Origin: Lactuca virosa
Lineage: Eukaryota > Streptophyta > Magnoliopsida > Asterales > Asteraceae
DNA length: 64,000 bases
Assembly (NCBI GenBank): GCA_928212115.1
Contig: CAKMRJ010005523.1
Location: forward strand, 248,682,451 to 248,746,450
Direction of reading: 5' to 3'
Shown here: in pieces, positions 45,904-56,923 of the stretch
Layout of the letters: each line of letters begins with the position of its first letter
Position numbering within the stretch: the first letter of the stretch is position 1
The notes under the pieces: model-generated
Told to the model about the DNA's origin: nothing
What the model saw: the letters and a program-made list of their open reading frames with translations, nothing else
Database searches by the model: none
Translations under genes and position numbers: made by a program

Positions 45904-46868
45904 TGTGACCATAACCCCATGGGTTTACGGTCGTAAACGCATGAGTTTACGGCCGTAAACTCATGTTCTTTTGACCATTTGTTGATTTGAAGTTCTACAA
46001 GCCATTAGAAGTATCCCCTCTTCATGCTTAAGCCTATGGAAGTGTTTAGGGCACCATTTCACTCCTAAATGGAGTTTACGGTCCCTGGACCATTTCCCTT
46101 TGGGTTTACGGTCGTAAACCCTTATGGGTTTTGGTCTTTTGATGTTTTCAAGTCCTTAACACATCAAGGATTGGATCTATGCAAGTTACCAAGGCTTAGG
46201 AAAGGGCTAGGGACATTTTGGCACCATTTGTAGGGTTTACGGTCCAAGAACATCTTGGACCGTAAACACCTTGATCTTGGTGTTTCTTGGGTGTTTTCTT
46301 GATATATGAAAGTGTAACAAGCTTTACAATACACTAGGGTAGGAGTACTTACTAGTTAGAAGCTTGAAAAGGGTACCAAAAGGCCAAGAACACTAGTGTG
46401 TGTTCTTGGTGTTCTTGGTGAAACTTGAAGAATCAACCTTTTGGAAAGATTTCATGGATAGAAGTGTGTTAAATCACTAGATTAAGTGATATACTAACTT
46501 AAAAGGGTTAGAAACACTTACTAGATGATGATCTTGAAGAAATCTTTGGATGATACTTGAGAGAGTTTGAGTTTTTGTTCTTGAAAGTTGGAAAAATGGT
46601 AAAAATAACTAAGTGTCACCTTTATACCTCTTTCCTTTAGGGTTTACGGCCTTAAAATCCTTGTTTAGGCCGTAAACTCTACACTTTTGATGTGTCGGGA
46701 CTTTATTGTTGCACAATAAACCCTAGGGTATCCTCTCTCCTGATATCTCCTATCGTGTTAAACCTAAAATACTCAAACTTTTTCCAAAAAGCTTGAAAGT
46801 TTTCAGAAACTATTTTGACTTCTATTGAATTGACATGTTGTACAGAATAGAAATTTCGGGTTGTCACA
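45904..46868 (-). repeat. Partial 3' LTR of Y3 with palindrome and hairpin array
   Basis: About 965 bp of a Y1-type LTR: only its promoter side remains. It contains a perfect 26-bp palindrome at 45940-45965 (centre GTTTACGGCCGTAAAC), a palindrome with one mismatch at about 45923-45938, and a 14-bp hairpin, GTTTACGGTCCAAG at 46235-46248 with CTTGGACCGTAAAC at 46254-46267 (5-nt loop). Confidence 0.88.
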
Positions 46869-46904
46869 TCATCCCCCCGTTAGAAGGAATTTCGTCCCGA
46901 AATT
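46869..46904 (-). other. PPT and pre-PPT hairpin of Y3
   Basis: On the minus strand: AATTTCG-GGA-CGAAATT (46904-46888), then CTAACGGGGGGATGA against the LTR. Confidence 0.82.
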
Positions 46905-46935
46905 AGAATTTAAGCAAATAAGTAGTTACAAATAA

Positions 46936-49900
46936 CTAAGCAAAAAGATGAGGATATTTCAGTTTCATCTGATCCTCTCGTTCCCAAGTGAATTCAGGTC
47001 CCCGCTTGGCGTTCCAGCGAACCTTCACTATCGGGATACGGCTCTGCTTTGTTTGCTTGACCTCTCGGTCCATGATCTCGACATATTCTTCCACGAAGTT
47101 GAGGCTCTCGTTGATCTCGATCTCGTCGAGTGGGATTACAAGAGTCTCGTCGGACAGACACTTTTTCAAGTTCGAGACGTGGAAGGTAGAATGTACATTA
47201 CTGAGTTCGCGTGGTAAGTTAAGTTTGTAAGCTACAGGGCCGATTCTGGCAAGAATCTCAAAAGGCCCTATGTATCTTAGATTGAGCTTTCCACGCTTTC
47301 CAAAGCGTATCAAGCCCTTCCAGGGTGAGACCTTCAGTAGAACGCGGTCGCCCACCTGGAATTCCAACGGTTTCCTTCGCTTGTCAGCGTAGCTTTTCTG
47401 TCGGTCTCTAGAGGCTTTCAATCGTTCACGAATTTCAACGATCTTCTCTGTCGTTTCCCGAATGATCTCCGGACCAGTGAGAGTGCTTTCAGGAACTCGT
47501 CCTTTAGCTAACTGGGTATCACCCACTTCAGCCCAACACAGAGGGGATCTGCACTTTCGGCCATAGAGGGCTTCGAAAGGAGCTGCCTTTATGCTCGTGT
47601 GATAACTGTTGTTGTAGGAAAATTCGACAAGGGGTAAATGAATATCCCAAGCTTTCCGAAAGTCAATCACACAGGCTCGCAACATATCTTCTAAGGTTTG
47701 GATAGTTCTCTCACTTTGTCCGTCGGTCTGTGGATGGTAGGCTGTACTCATGTCCATCCTAGTTCCTAGGGAACTTTGTAACGACTGCCAAAACCTAGAA
47801 GTGAATCTACTATCTTTATCTGAGATAATGGATATGGGAACACCGTGCAGTCATACAATCTCCCTAATGTAGGTTCTCGTAAGTTTCTCCATTTTGTCGG
47901 TTTCTTTGATGGGTAGGAAGTGTGCAGACTTGGTCAATCTGTCGACGATGACCCATATGGAATCAAGTCCACCCGTTGTCTTGGGCAACTTGGTTATGAA
48001 GTCCATAGTGATCCGCTCCCACTTCCATTCCGGAATCTCCGGTTGCTGCAGAAGACCGGAGGGTTTCTGGTATTCGACCTTTACCTTCGCGCAAGTAAGG
48101 CATTTACTTACGAAGGTAGCAATGTCTGCTTTCATGTTAGGCCACCAGTATAGCTTTTTAAGATCCAGATACATCTTATCTGAACCTGGGTGGACGGAAT
48201 AACGAGTGTTGTGTGCCTCGGTCATGACCAAGTCTCTGAAGCCACCGTGTTTCGGTGTCCAGATCCGATCCATGAGGTATAAGGCTCCGCCACCCTTGAC
48301 TTCTAAATTCTTATCCATCCCTCTCAGGGATTCACCTGCCACATTTTCAGGTTTCAAAGCGTCGAGCTGAGCCTCCTTAATTTGTGTGGAGAAGTGTGAA
48401 TGGATAGTTAGAGTCAAAGATTTGACTCTACGACCAGAATATTCTTTCCGACTTAGGGAGTCAGCTACTACGTTGGCTTTACTCGGATGATAACGAATTT
48501 CGCATTCGTAATCACTGAGTAGCTCGACCCACCGTCGTTGTCTCATGTTGAGCTCCTTCTGGTCGAAAATATGTTGTAGACTTTTGTGGTATGTAAAGAT
48601 CGTGCTTTTTGTAGCATACATGTAGTGTCTCCAGATCTTCAGAGCAAACACAACTGCTCCTAGTTCAAGATCGTGGGTGGTGTAGTTAACCTCATGTGTC
48701 TTCAGCTGTCTCGAGGCATAGGCGATGACCTTACCTCGCTGCATCAGAACACATCCGAGTCCTTGATTTGACGCATCGCAATAGACAACGAAGTCTTCTA
48801 CCCCTTCGGGGAGGGATAGTATTGGTGCGGTGCACAAGGCTCGCTTGAGCGTTTGGAATGCTCTTTCCTGTTTCTCTTCCCAGTCAAAGGCCACGCCCTT
48901 CTGGGTCAATGTCGTAAGAGGTTTCGCTATGCGGGAGAAGTTCTGAATGAAGCTGCGATAGTAGCCAGCGAGACCTAGAAATTGACGAATTTCTGTAGGT
49001 GTCTTCGGTGCTGACCAGTTCTCAATGGCCTTGATTTTGGAAGGGTCCACGTGTATTCCCTCTTCGCTAACAACGTGGCCCAAGAATTCGACTCGTCGGA
49101 TCCAAAATTCGCACTTAGAGAACTTCGCATAGAGCTTCTCCGATCGTAATGTTTCTAAGACTCTGCGGAGATGTTGACTATGTTCTTCCTTACTTCTAGA
49201 GTAGATGAGTATGTCATCGATGAGGACGATGACGAACTGATCCAAGTAAGGACGACACACCCTATTCATTAAATCCATGAATACCGTGGGCGCGTTTGTT
49301 AATCCGAACGGCATCACTACGAATTCGTAGTGTCCATAACGAGTTCGGAAGGCTGTCTTGGGAACATCCTCCTCTAACACTCGTAGTTGGTGATATCCGG
49401 ATCGTAGATCTATCTTCGAGAAGTAGTTGGCTCGTTGAAGTTGATCAAATAAATCGTCAATGCGGGGCAAGGGATAACGATTTTTAATTATAAGCTTGTT
49501 GAGCTCCCTGTAGTCGATACACATGCGAAACGATATGTCTTTCTTCTTGACGAAAAAGACCGGTGCTCCCCAGGGTGAGAAGCTCGGCCTAATGAATCCC
49601 TTTTTGAGAAGTTCGTTAAGCTGACTGGAAAGTTCCTGCATCTCTGCCGGTGCCAGACGGTAAGGAGATTTGGCTACGGGAGTAGCCCCTGGCACTAAGT
49701 CGATTCTGAACTCGACTTGGCGTTGCGGTGGTAATCCTGGGAGTTCTTCTGGAAAGATGTCGGGATGTGTGCGAAGAATGCATGATATTCCTTTCGTATC
49801 GACGATGTGTGCGAAGAATGCATGATATTCCTTTCGTAAGCACTTCTGGGCTTGGATGCACGAAATGATGCGAAGGCTCGTACTAGGTTTGTCGCCGTAG

Positions 49901-49976
49901 ATAACTAAGGTTTCGCTGTTAGGAAGGTTAAGACGAACTGCTTTTTCAAAGCACATGATGTCGGCGTGAAGAAGAC
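46936..49976 (-). pseudogene. pol: Chromovirus Y3 pol: protease end, RT, RNase H, integrase, chromodomain-type tail
   Basis: Nearly open polyprotein. On the minus strand: last protease residues (LHADIMCFEKAVRLNL), RT (MCIDYRELNK, SKIDLRSGYHQ, catalytic VLIDDILIYS), RNase H (YCDASNQGLGCVL, DLELGAVVFALK, VVADSLSRK), integrase HHCC (EAHNTRYSVHPG, CLTCAKVK), DDE core and tail (IPIVKVRWNAKRGPEFTWER). Defects: a single TGA at 47851-47853 splits it into 701- and 273-codon frames. The RNase H motif reads FTYHKSL where Y4 has FTDHKSL, so a catalytic Asp is Tyr. A 35-bp direct duplication (49764-49798, 49804-49838) replaces the segment between protease and RT. Y4 cuts it at 49976. Confidence 0.93.
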
Positions 49977-50898
49977 TGTGACAACCCGAAATTTCTAGCT
50001 TACATTCTTCATTTCTATCAAAGTTAACCTCGTTTTACTATTTTATAATGAAGTTTTAGGTCATTATGAGTGCTTAAGGCTTAGTATAATCAAGATATGT
50101 GTCGTAGGATGGGTTAGAATGTGTGTAGCAACGCAAAAACGGGCCAAACACACCAAACTAGGTGTGTGCGGCCGCACACCAGAGTGTGCGGCCAGCCAGC
50201 CGCACACACCCAACCGCACACCCATCCAGCCGCACACTCACTTCTATATATACTACACTTGGTCATTTTGAACACTTTATACACTTCTTCAAAGCTAGGA
50301 CCCGAAAATCCTCTCAAGTATCATCCAAATCTCCTTGAGGATCTTCATAAAAGGTAACATCTTTCACCAAGAACACCAAGAACACCAAGAACACTATGTG
50401 TACGGCCGCACACACCAAGTACGGCCGCACACACACACCCTGGCCGCACACCTGGCCGCACACACACATATAGTGTGTATTTCGACCATACACTCCTTTG
50501 AATAGCCATATACCCCCTTCATACAATCATATATGGTTGTAACACTTCAATATAAGTGGTTACTAGTACCTAAGGTGGTCCCAATTCAATAATTAGTTGT
50601 TTATAACACTAATTATATTCATATATGTATCGATATATGTTAAATAGGATTCGCGTGTGTGCTCAAGTCTCCACTTGACACTTAGCAACTTATCCGACAC
50701 TTTCATCCAAACCACTCACTATAGGTGAGTTCATAACCCTTAATTAACATTTAAATGTTTTTAAATGCTTTTATGGGGGGGGGAATACAAGTTGAACAAT
50801 TATAGTTATTATAGCAATCACATGTGATTAATAACTACCAAACAAATGGTTTTCTTACTTTTCAAACTGCTTATCAAACTGTTTTACCTCAAACTGTT
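49977..50898 (+). repeat. 5' LTR of Y4, first part
   Basis: Begins TGTGACAACCCGAAATTTC. Includes the palindrome/TATA promoter, donor-like AG|GTGAGTTCATA at 50725, a G-run of 9 (50775-50783) and AATCACATGTGATT (50817-50830). Interrupted after CTGTT (50894-50898). Confidence 0.93.
50164..50470 (+). promoter_or_regulatory. Y4 LTR promoter: GTGCGGCCGCAC palindromes around a TATA box
   Basis: Perfect 16-bp palindrome GTGTGCGGCCGCACAC at 50164-50179. Hairpin of GTGTGCGGC (50184-50192) and GCCGCACAC (50199-50207) with a 6-nt loop. Further CCGCACAC half-sites lie up to the TATA box TATATATA (50245-50252). More GTACGGCCGCACAC sites follow at 50400-50465 in the presumed transcript. The 3' LTR repeats the layout from 62773. 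Confidence 0.7.
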
Positions 50899-53800
50899 TG
50901 TGACAACTGTCAAATTCAGGTCATTCTCGGAGTCATGCATCTTTATAAAAACCATTCATGCACAACATACCATGACGTAGTAGTATAGATTAGGTCAAAG
51001 TCTTGCATAAACTAGGATCCAACTAAGATCTAGGACTGATATACTTGACACTTACAATTCTAGTAAGTTGCTCAACTACAATAGGAAATGCCAATGCGAT
51101 AAATTGAATGAAACTTTCAAGCTTTGTTATAATTGGAAAAAGGGTGTAAAACCCTAAAAATAAATTAAAGTATTCTAATTATACTTCATTATGATGATAA
51201 ATATCAAACAATATTCCAAAACCCTAAAAGAGTTAAAAATCCAAATTTGTAAATTATAAAGCTTAAAAACTTTATAAAATTTGGCTAAAAACTCTCTAAT
51301 ATCAAATTTTATTAATCAAATGATGAATTATGTTCAACAAAATAGAAATTAAATTATCAAATATTAATCATAATTTATTAGTTAAAAACAAGATTTTTAA
51401 ATAAATCAAATTTGCTTAAGAAATATTTTTATAAAAGTTAGGGTTTTTATAAAAATGTTGGAGGGAGTTTTATAAAATTTGAAATTAGGAGAGAGGAGGC
51501 CTAACCCACTCAATGGCTGGCCATCTCCCCTCTTCCCATGCTCTCTCTTCCCAAAAACTCCATCATTAGGCTCATTCCCCCACTCCACCTCTTCTCTCTT
51601 CACTCTCTTCACTCTCTCTTCACTTCCACTCACAAGCTCTCCTCTCTCTCTCTAACCCACGCAAATCCTCTCATTCTCAGCCATAGTTTTGAAAATTTGA
51701 AGGCTTGGAGTGCTCTTACTTCCTTCAAGATCAAAACCAAGGTAAACAACAACATCTTCTTCCATGGTTTCAAGTTCTACTTCTTCATCTTCTTAGTTTT
51801 CTCTTCTTTTTCGGATTCTATGCCTTTCCATGGCTAGAAATCTTTATTTTCCCCTTGTGGTTTGTAGATTCTCACCATAACACAATGCATGTGTTTGAAA
51901 TGGTGAAAATCCGGGATCAAACCCATGCAAGGAGTGAAAATGATGCATGCATGTTCATATGACTTCAAAAAAACTAATGTTACATCTTCTTCTCCATTTC
52001 TTTGGTGTTCTTGCATGATTAAAAGCATTTACAACATTTATAGTACATCTTGGATGCTCATTCACTCCATGCATGTGCTAGAAATCGGACCTTAACAAAG
52101 GCATGCATGGTGTTCTTGTTAAATGTCCTAAAAATGCACTCAAGCAAACATGCAATCTGCCAGAATACTTTGCTCAACTTTGAACGGCCATAACTCGGTC
52201 ATTTCTTAACCAAATCCCGATATTCTTTTTGTGCTGGATAGTTCCATGGGTTATCTTTCAAACCCAACTGGTCTCACTGTAAAATATTAAATATCCGATT
52301 TTTGGCAATTTTTACAAAATGGTTGCGCAAACAGCTCTTTTTCTATGATTACCATTTTTGTCTTGCATGAACAATGGCTTTAAACCCAACCATAAATCTG
52401 GGGAAAAATACCTTGGAAACTTAACATATCCAGTGAATGATGGTTAAAATTTCGTGGCTTAAAACGCTACTGATTGGGCTACACAAATTCATGAACTTTA
52501 GCCACCTTTACACCTCATGCATCATTGCATGCTACTTTTCTTAACTTGTTTGGGTTCAATACCCCTATTTCCCTTCTGAATAAATTCTGGATATTTTTCC
52601 TTTTGAAAGCCTTCACATGCATGTGATAATCTGTAAAATACCAAAAGCTTTTATTATTTCTTTGATTTGTTAAAATTATTGCTAGAAACCAAGGGCATAA
52701 ATCACCTAAAATACTTCCAGAGGTCAATAAATCCGGAATAAATTCATGGATGACCCATATGGTGAATAATGACCCCTCACTAAATTTCATCAGTTTTTGT
52801 TGCTGTTTGATATGATTTCCGATTTTCTTTTTGTTTGGGTATAATAAATCACAAAACCACTTTAGAGAGTGAGAAAATTTTACCTAACAATTTTCGCAAA
52901 CCTTACCTGTGATGGGTGACTCAGAAAAATAATTTCAACATTTTTCATCATGCCTTGCTATTTTTCCCAATTTTTTGTAATTATAATGGTCTAAAAATAG
53001 GAAAAATAGTTCTGATTATCCACAATTCATGAAAATTTACCAGAACATCATGTTGAACAGTAGGAGGTTACATAAAAATTTTGAGGATTTTTCTCCACTG
53101 TAAACTATTTTTCCCTTAATTTCCAAAGTTAATCACACTTGAATACACATAAATACCCAAAACCAGATTTGACAATATGAAAACCACTTTTGGCATTTTT
53201 CCCAGGTTAATTGTACTGTAAATGATTTTACAAAAAATTTTTGGTAATTTATTTTAACTGTTTAATATTTATTCTTCAATTAATGGTTATTTATGGGGAT
53301 AAAACAAGGAAAAATAGAAATACCCACTGAAAAATATCTTTTATATTTTTCCCAGCCTAGTTATGTATAATAACAGTTAAATAAAATGTTTGGGTAATTT
53401 TGGAAACTGTTTTCTATTTATTTCAATTTTTATTGGAATAAATGCTCAAAAATCGTAAAATATAATTAAACAGCTTGGAAATCCATTTTTATATTTTTTT
53501 CCCAGCTTAGTAATGTGTAATAACAGTAAAATAAAAAGTTTGAGAATTTTTATCCTTTGAATGCTATTTTTCGTGAATTTATGTTGTTATGAAGGCTTAA
53601 AAATTTGGAAAGTAGATAACCATATCAAAAATTCAAGGAAAATTTTCTGGAAAACCTCTATTGTATTTAGAATGAAAAATACAAGGTTTGACAATTTTTG
53701 GAAACTATTTGATAATATCTTACATTTTTAGGAATTTAAAACACCTTTAAATGTGTTGAAACACCCTTAAATTTATATTACTAAATCTGGAAAATTAATA

Positions 53801-54832
53801 TCCCAAAGTTGTATTTATCACATGACTTGTAGAATTTCATCAATTCAGAAAAAGTGTAACCAATTGATACAAAATCAAATACTAAAATGTAAATTGGCAT
53901 TTCACTATATGTAGGATTTAGTATATTAGCATTAGATTCGACATGGAAACTCACTAGCGTGTGTTTGATGTCGTAGGATCCCGGTAGTAAGACGTTGGTG
54001 CATTCCGAAGCATTACTTGTATCTTCTCGAAACATTGTGAGTATTCACGCACTCCCCTATTTTCAGTTTTTATGTTTTGGGGTGGAAAAGCATGTCCAGA
54101 AAAAAACTATTATAATTGCATGTTGTCTTTAAATTGAATTGTATCAAACATGATTGCTATTGTATTGCTATGTTTCTTTATGTATGTCTATGCAACACGG
54201 AACATGAGAACTTATCGTACTAAGGCCCTTCCCGTATCTCTAACCATTAACTCTTTGAGCCAATGGTCATTATGGATAGCGCTATTAGGAATTGACAACT
54301 CCTCACTCGCCCGAATCGCTGGAGTGCATGATACCATATTCATCTATGGAACGATAAGCATAGATCTCGATAGGGCTTCAGTCATAGGTTTGGTTGAGAC
54401 TCATTGTTTGCTCATACACATACAAAACTCGATTCTCGTTATAGCAATAAACTTGTATTCTTTAATAGCAATCCACTTGGTTTATCATTCAAGCAATGTA
54501 CTTGCATTACGAAAAGCTTTGTTTCAAGCTCGATTTTATATACTTGTGAACTCACCAACTATTTTCATAGTTGACGCTCGTTTTACATGCTTTTTCAGGA
54601 AATAATTAGTAAGTGGATGTAAAGATTCATCATCATAGAGCATGCTGCATCGTGTTGAAGCTATTATGAAGTTTTATTTTGAACAATGTTGTTTGGAAAA
54701 CTTGTATTTTGTTTCTATTTAAGCTATGGGTTGTAAACTTTTAAATACTGCTATGGTGATGTATCTTTATCTTTTGCAATGAAACCGTTATCGCTGTCAT
54801 ACCTTGCGTTTCCGCTTTAGCGGGGTGTGACA
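50899..54832 (+). mobile_element. Solo LTR Z, plus orientation
   Basis: A 3934-bp sequence from TGTGACAACTG to GGGGTGTGACA. The 5-bp duplication CTGTT (50894-50898, 54833-54837) flanks it exactly, and the 3' LTR of Y4 (63480-63485) shows the uninterrupted target. No PBS, PPT or gene inside, so it is a solo LTR of unusual length. CT-rich presumed transcription start near 51580-51660; acceptor-like TGCTTTTTCAG|G ends at 54599. The related copy at 1-3852 is inverted and diverged. The 151-codon frame at 54150-54605 is not kept there. Confidence 0.9.
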
Positions 54833-54837
54833 CTGTT

Positions 54838-56306
54838 CTACAAACTCTTTTACTTGTCAAATACTTTACTTAAACTCTTTTATACTTATATTCTGTGTAT
54901 CTATATAGATATAGTTATATAAGTAGGACTGAAAGGACTTAGGACTGCTAGCCTACCCTACTTCGTGTTCCTTGTTTGGTTTTGTGGACTTAGGGTATCA
55001 AGGTTAGTTGTCCGAAGGTCGTTTGAATCCTAGTTATATATTATGTATATGTATATAGATATAAAAGGTTATCTCCTTCATAACAATTCCATGCCTTTGG
55101 GTAGGAAGGGTATTCAAACATGATCATACATTGCTAGTAAACTACGATAGGAGTAGTTTAGGAAGATACTAATACTAGTACTAGAACAATGAAACATACA
55201 ATGAGTCAGTTCATACATGAGTCAATAGATACAATGCCCTTGGGTAGCAAGGGTATACAAACATGTTAATACTATAATGAGAAACCACATATGATACTAT
55301 GATGAGAAACAAACAATAGACACTATGACGAGAAACAAACATACAGCTTAGACAGAGAAAGAAAACACAATACAGCTAGCACACATATACATTACATATA
55401 CATTAACACAGTTATGTGAGCCATTAAACAGCGCATGGCACTACCTGCCATGACTGTTTTTGTATCAGAATCTCCTTAATTGGGGAGCGTATGAATTTGT
55501 GTATAGATCTATACTGGATTGACTATCCTACACCTTGCTGCTCGCTACAGTGGGACATTGCAAGTCTACGGGTGCCAATCGTCATTTTTACGGCATCTTA
55601 CATTGTCGTTTTACTCTTGAGTCGGTAGCAAGATACAGGCCGATCACATGTTACCTTAAAATATACAATTAACTTAAGGTAGTTAGTACAACAGTAGTTA
55701 CTTAAATACAACACTACAGTACTATAATATTATTCCCGTTACATTCACTTCGTGAACATGCACACGATGCACGGTAATGTAAAAAACTATATTTTTTGGT
55801 TAATGATAGTCGGCTTTGGGAAAATACACACTTTTACATGAGACACACACACAGATACTAGATGCCTTGGTAGAAGGCTACTTTTAGTAGAAAACATAGG
55901 GTTTTCTAGGAGAGTTCAAACAAATACAAACTTCACAAAACTTATACATTACATCTTACAAACATCTTACAAATGCTTTCATACAAACACATACACCAAT
56001 ATACTTATGATCTCACCAGCTTTAAAGCTGATAAACTCTTTCAAAATAACTTGTATTCTCAGGTCACCAGTAGACAGGTACAGGTGCTAGGTTTTGAGAA
56101 GACGGAGCTCGTTCAAGACTCCTCTTTTATTTTGATGTATATTTTTGGTGTCTATATAACTTGAAAGAACACACTTATATGAAATTATATTATTAATGCA
56201 ATGGATGATGTTGTTTCTTGTTTACTACTTTGCATTGTTGTGATACTGTACATGACGTTCTCCACCCCGGAACGTTTCCGCCGTTCTTAGGTTTTGGGGT
56301 GTGACA
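54838..56306 (+). repeat. 5' LTR of Y4, second part
   Basis: Continues exactly where the Y4 3' LTR reads ACTGTTCTACAAACTC and ends GGGGTGTGACA, 3 bp before the PBS. Total LTR length without Z is 2391 bp. Confidence 0.93.
54915..55041 (+). repeat. Foldback module in Y4 5' LTR
   Basis: Arms TAGTTATATAAGTAGGACTG and GAATCCTAGTTATATATT. Core (sense) CTTCGTGTTCCTTGTTTGGT at 54961-54980. The 3' LTR copy is at 63551-63675. Confidence 0.62.
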
Positions 56307-56309
56307 GAT

Positions 56310-56321
56310 TGGTATCAGAGC
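56310..56321 (+). other. Primer binding site of Y4
   Basis: TGGTATCAGAGC, perfect initiator tRNA-Met complement, separated from the LTR by GAT. Confidence 0.94.
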
Positions 56322-56757
56322 ATTGTTTATAGTGAATCGAGTGTATCAACCCATAAAAGATATACGAACTATAAACACAAACGGGGTTAAAATACTCTGA
56401 TAAAGAGTTTATACTTTTAAATAATAAAATATTTAACCAAGTATACATACCTGCATTCATACTAAAATCAGTGTCACTAGGACAGAACAAAAGTATTACG
56501 ATTGTTGGGCAGCATAAGTAGACTTAGAGACATATGGTCAACCCTGGGAAGATGTAGCCTGATCAACTACATTATCCGAGGAGTGATTAGCATGTGCCTA
56601 AGTATGGTTGTGAGGTTGCAACAAGTCTAAAAACTTACCAACACTTCTACAACAAGAACAGTAGAACAGAACATAAACTTAAAATACTATAGGAGTATTT
56701 TGCGTTACAGTAATTACTTATCTGAGAACTAAAGGTCTTTATTGGTATGTCAATAGT

Positions 56758-56923
56758 TGTTTAGCGGATACACTAAGGTTATATGTGCTAGGATATCATA
56801 GACTTAGAATCTGTAATCTTTGCTCTACTTCCTGTTCTTGTTTGATTGTGGGCTTAGAGTTAGGGTCATTTATTCGAAGGTCTATCCTGTCTGAGTTACA
56901 TATAACTGGTATGCTCCAAACAA
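56758..56923 (+). repeat. Foldback module, Y4 leader copy
   Basis: Outer arms TGTTTAGCGGATAC and GTATGCTCCAAACA; middle arms GTTATATGTGCTAGGATA and TATCCTGTCTGAGTTACATA. Core (sense) CTTCCTGTTCTTGTTTGATT at 56828-56847. The related Y1 leader lacks it: there the sequences corresponding to its two sides are joined more closely. Confidence 0.72.

Larger units (their letters stand above)
45904..49976 (-). mobile_element. Chromovirus Y3, minus, truncated at both ends
   Basis: Partial 3' LTR (45904-46868), pre-PPT hairpin and PPT, and pol from the protease end to the chromodomain-type tail. The left side is lost by a deletion; on the right Y4 inserted inside the protease region at 49977, so the rest of Y3 should lie past the window end. 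Confidence 0.9.
50725..56062 (+). other. Intron-like segment of Y4 5' LTR (contains the Z solo LTR)
   Basis: Donor-like ATAG|GTGAGTTCATA (50725), acceptor-like TTGTATTCTCAG|GTCACC (ends 56062), with CTCACCAGC at about 56014 as a possible branch-point context. Without Z it would be ~1.4 kb. Holds the G-run, palindrome and foldback module. Confidence 0.45.

Noticed and set aside
47894..48202. Antisense ORFs over chromovirus pol (also at 4107-4472, 58450-59272, 61371-61608)
   Set aside because: Shadow frames of real pol or gag coding sequence.
51538..51837. 99-codon Ser/Leu-rich ORF
   Set aside because: Low-complexity CT-rich presumed transcription start region of the Z LTR.
54150..54605. 151-codon hydrophobic ORF
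   Set aside because: Lies in the Z LTR and is not kept in the related copy at 1-3852.
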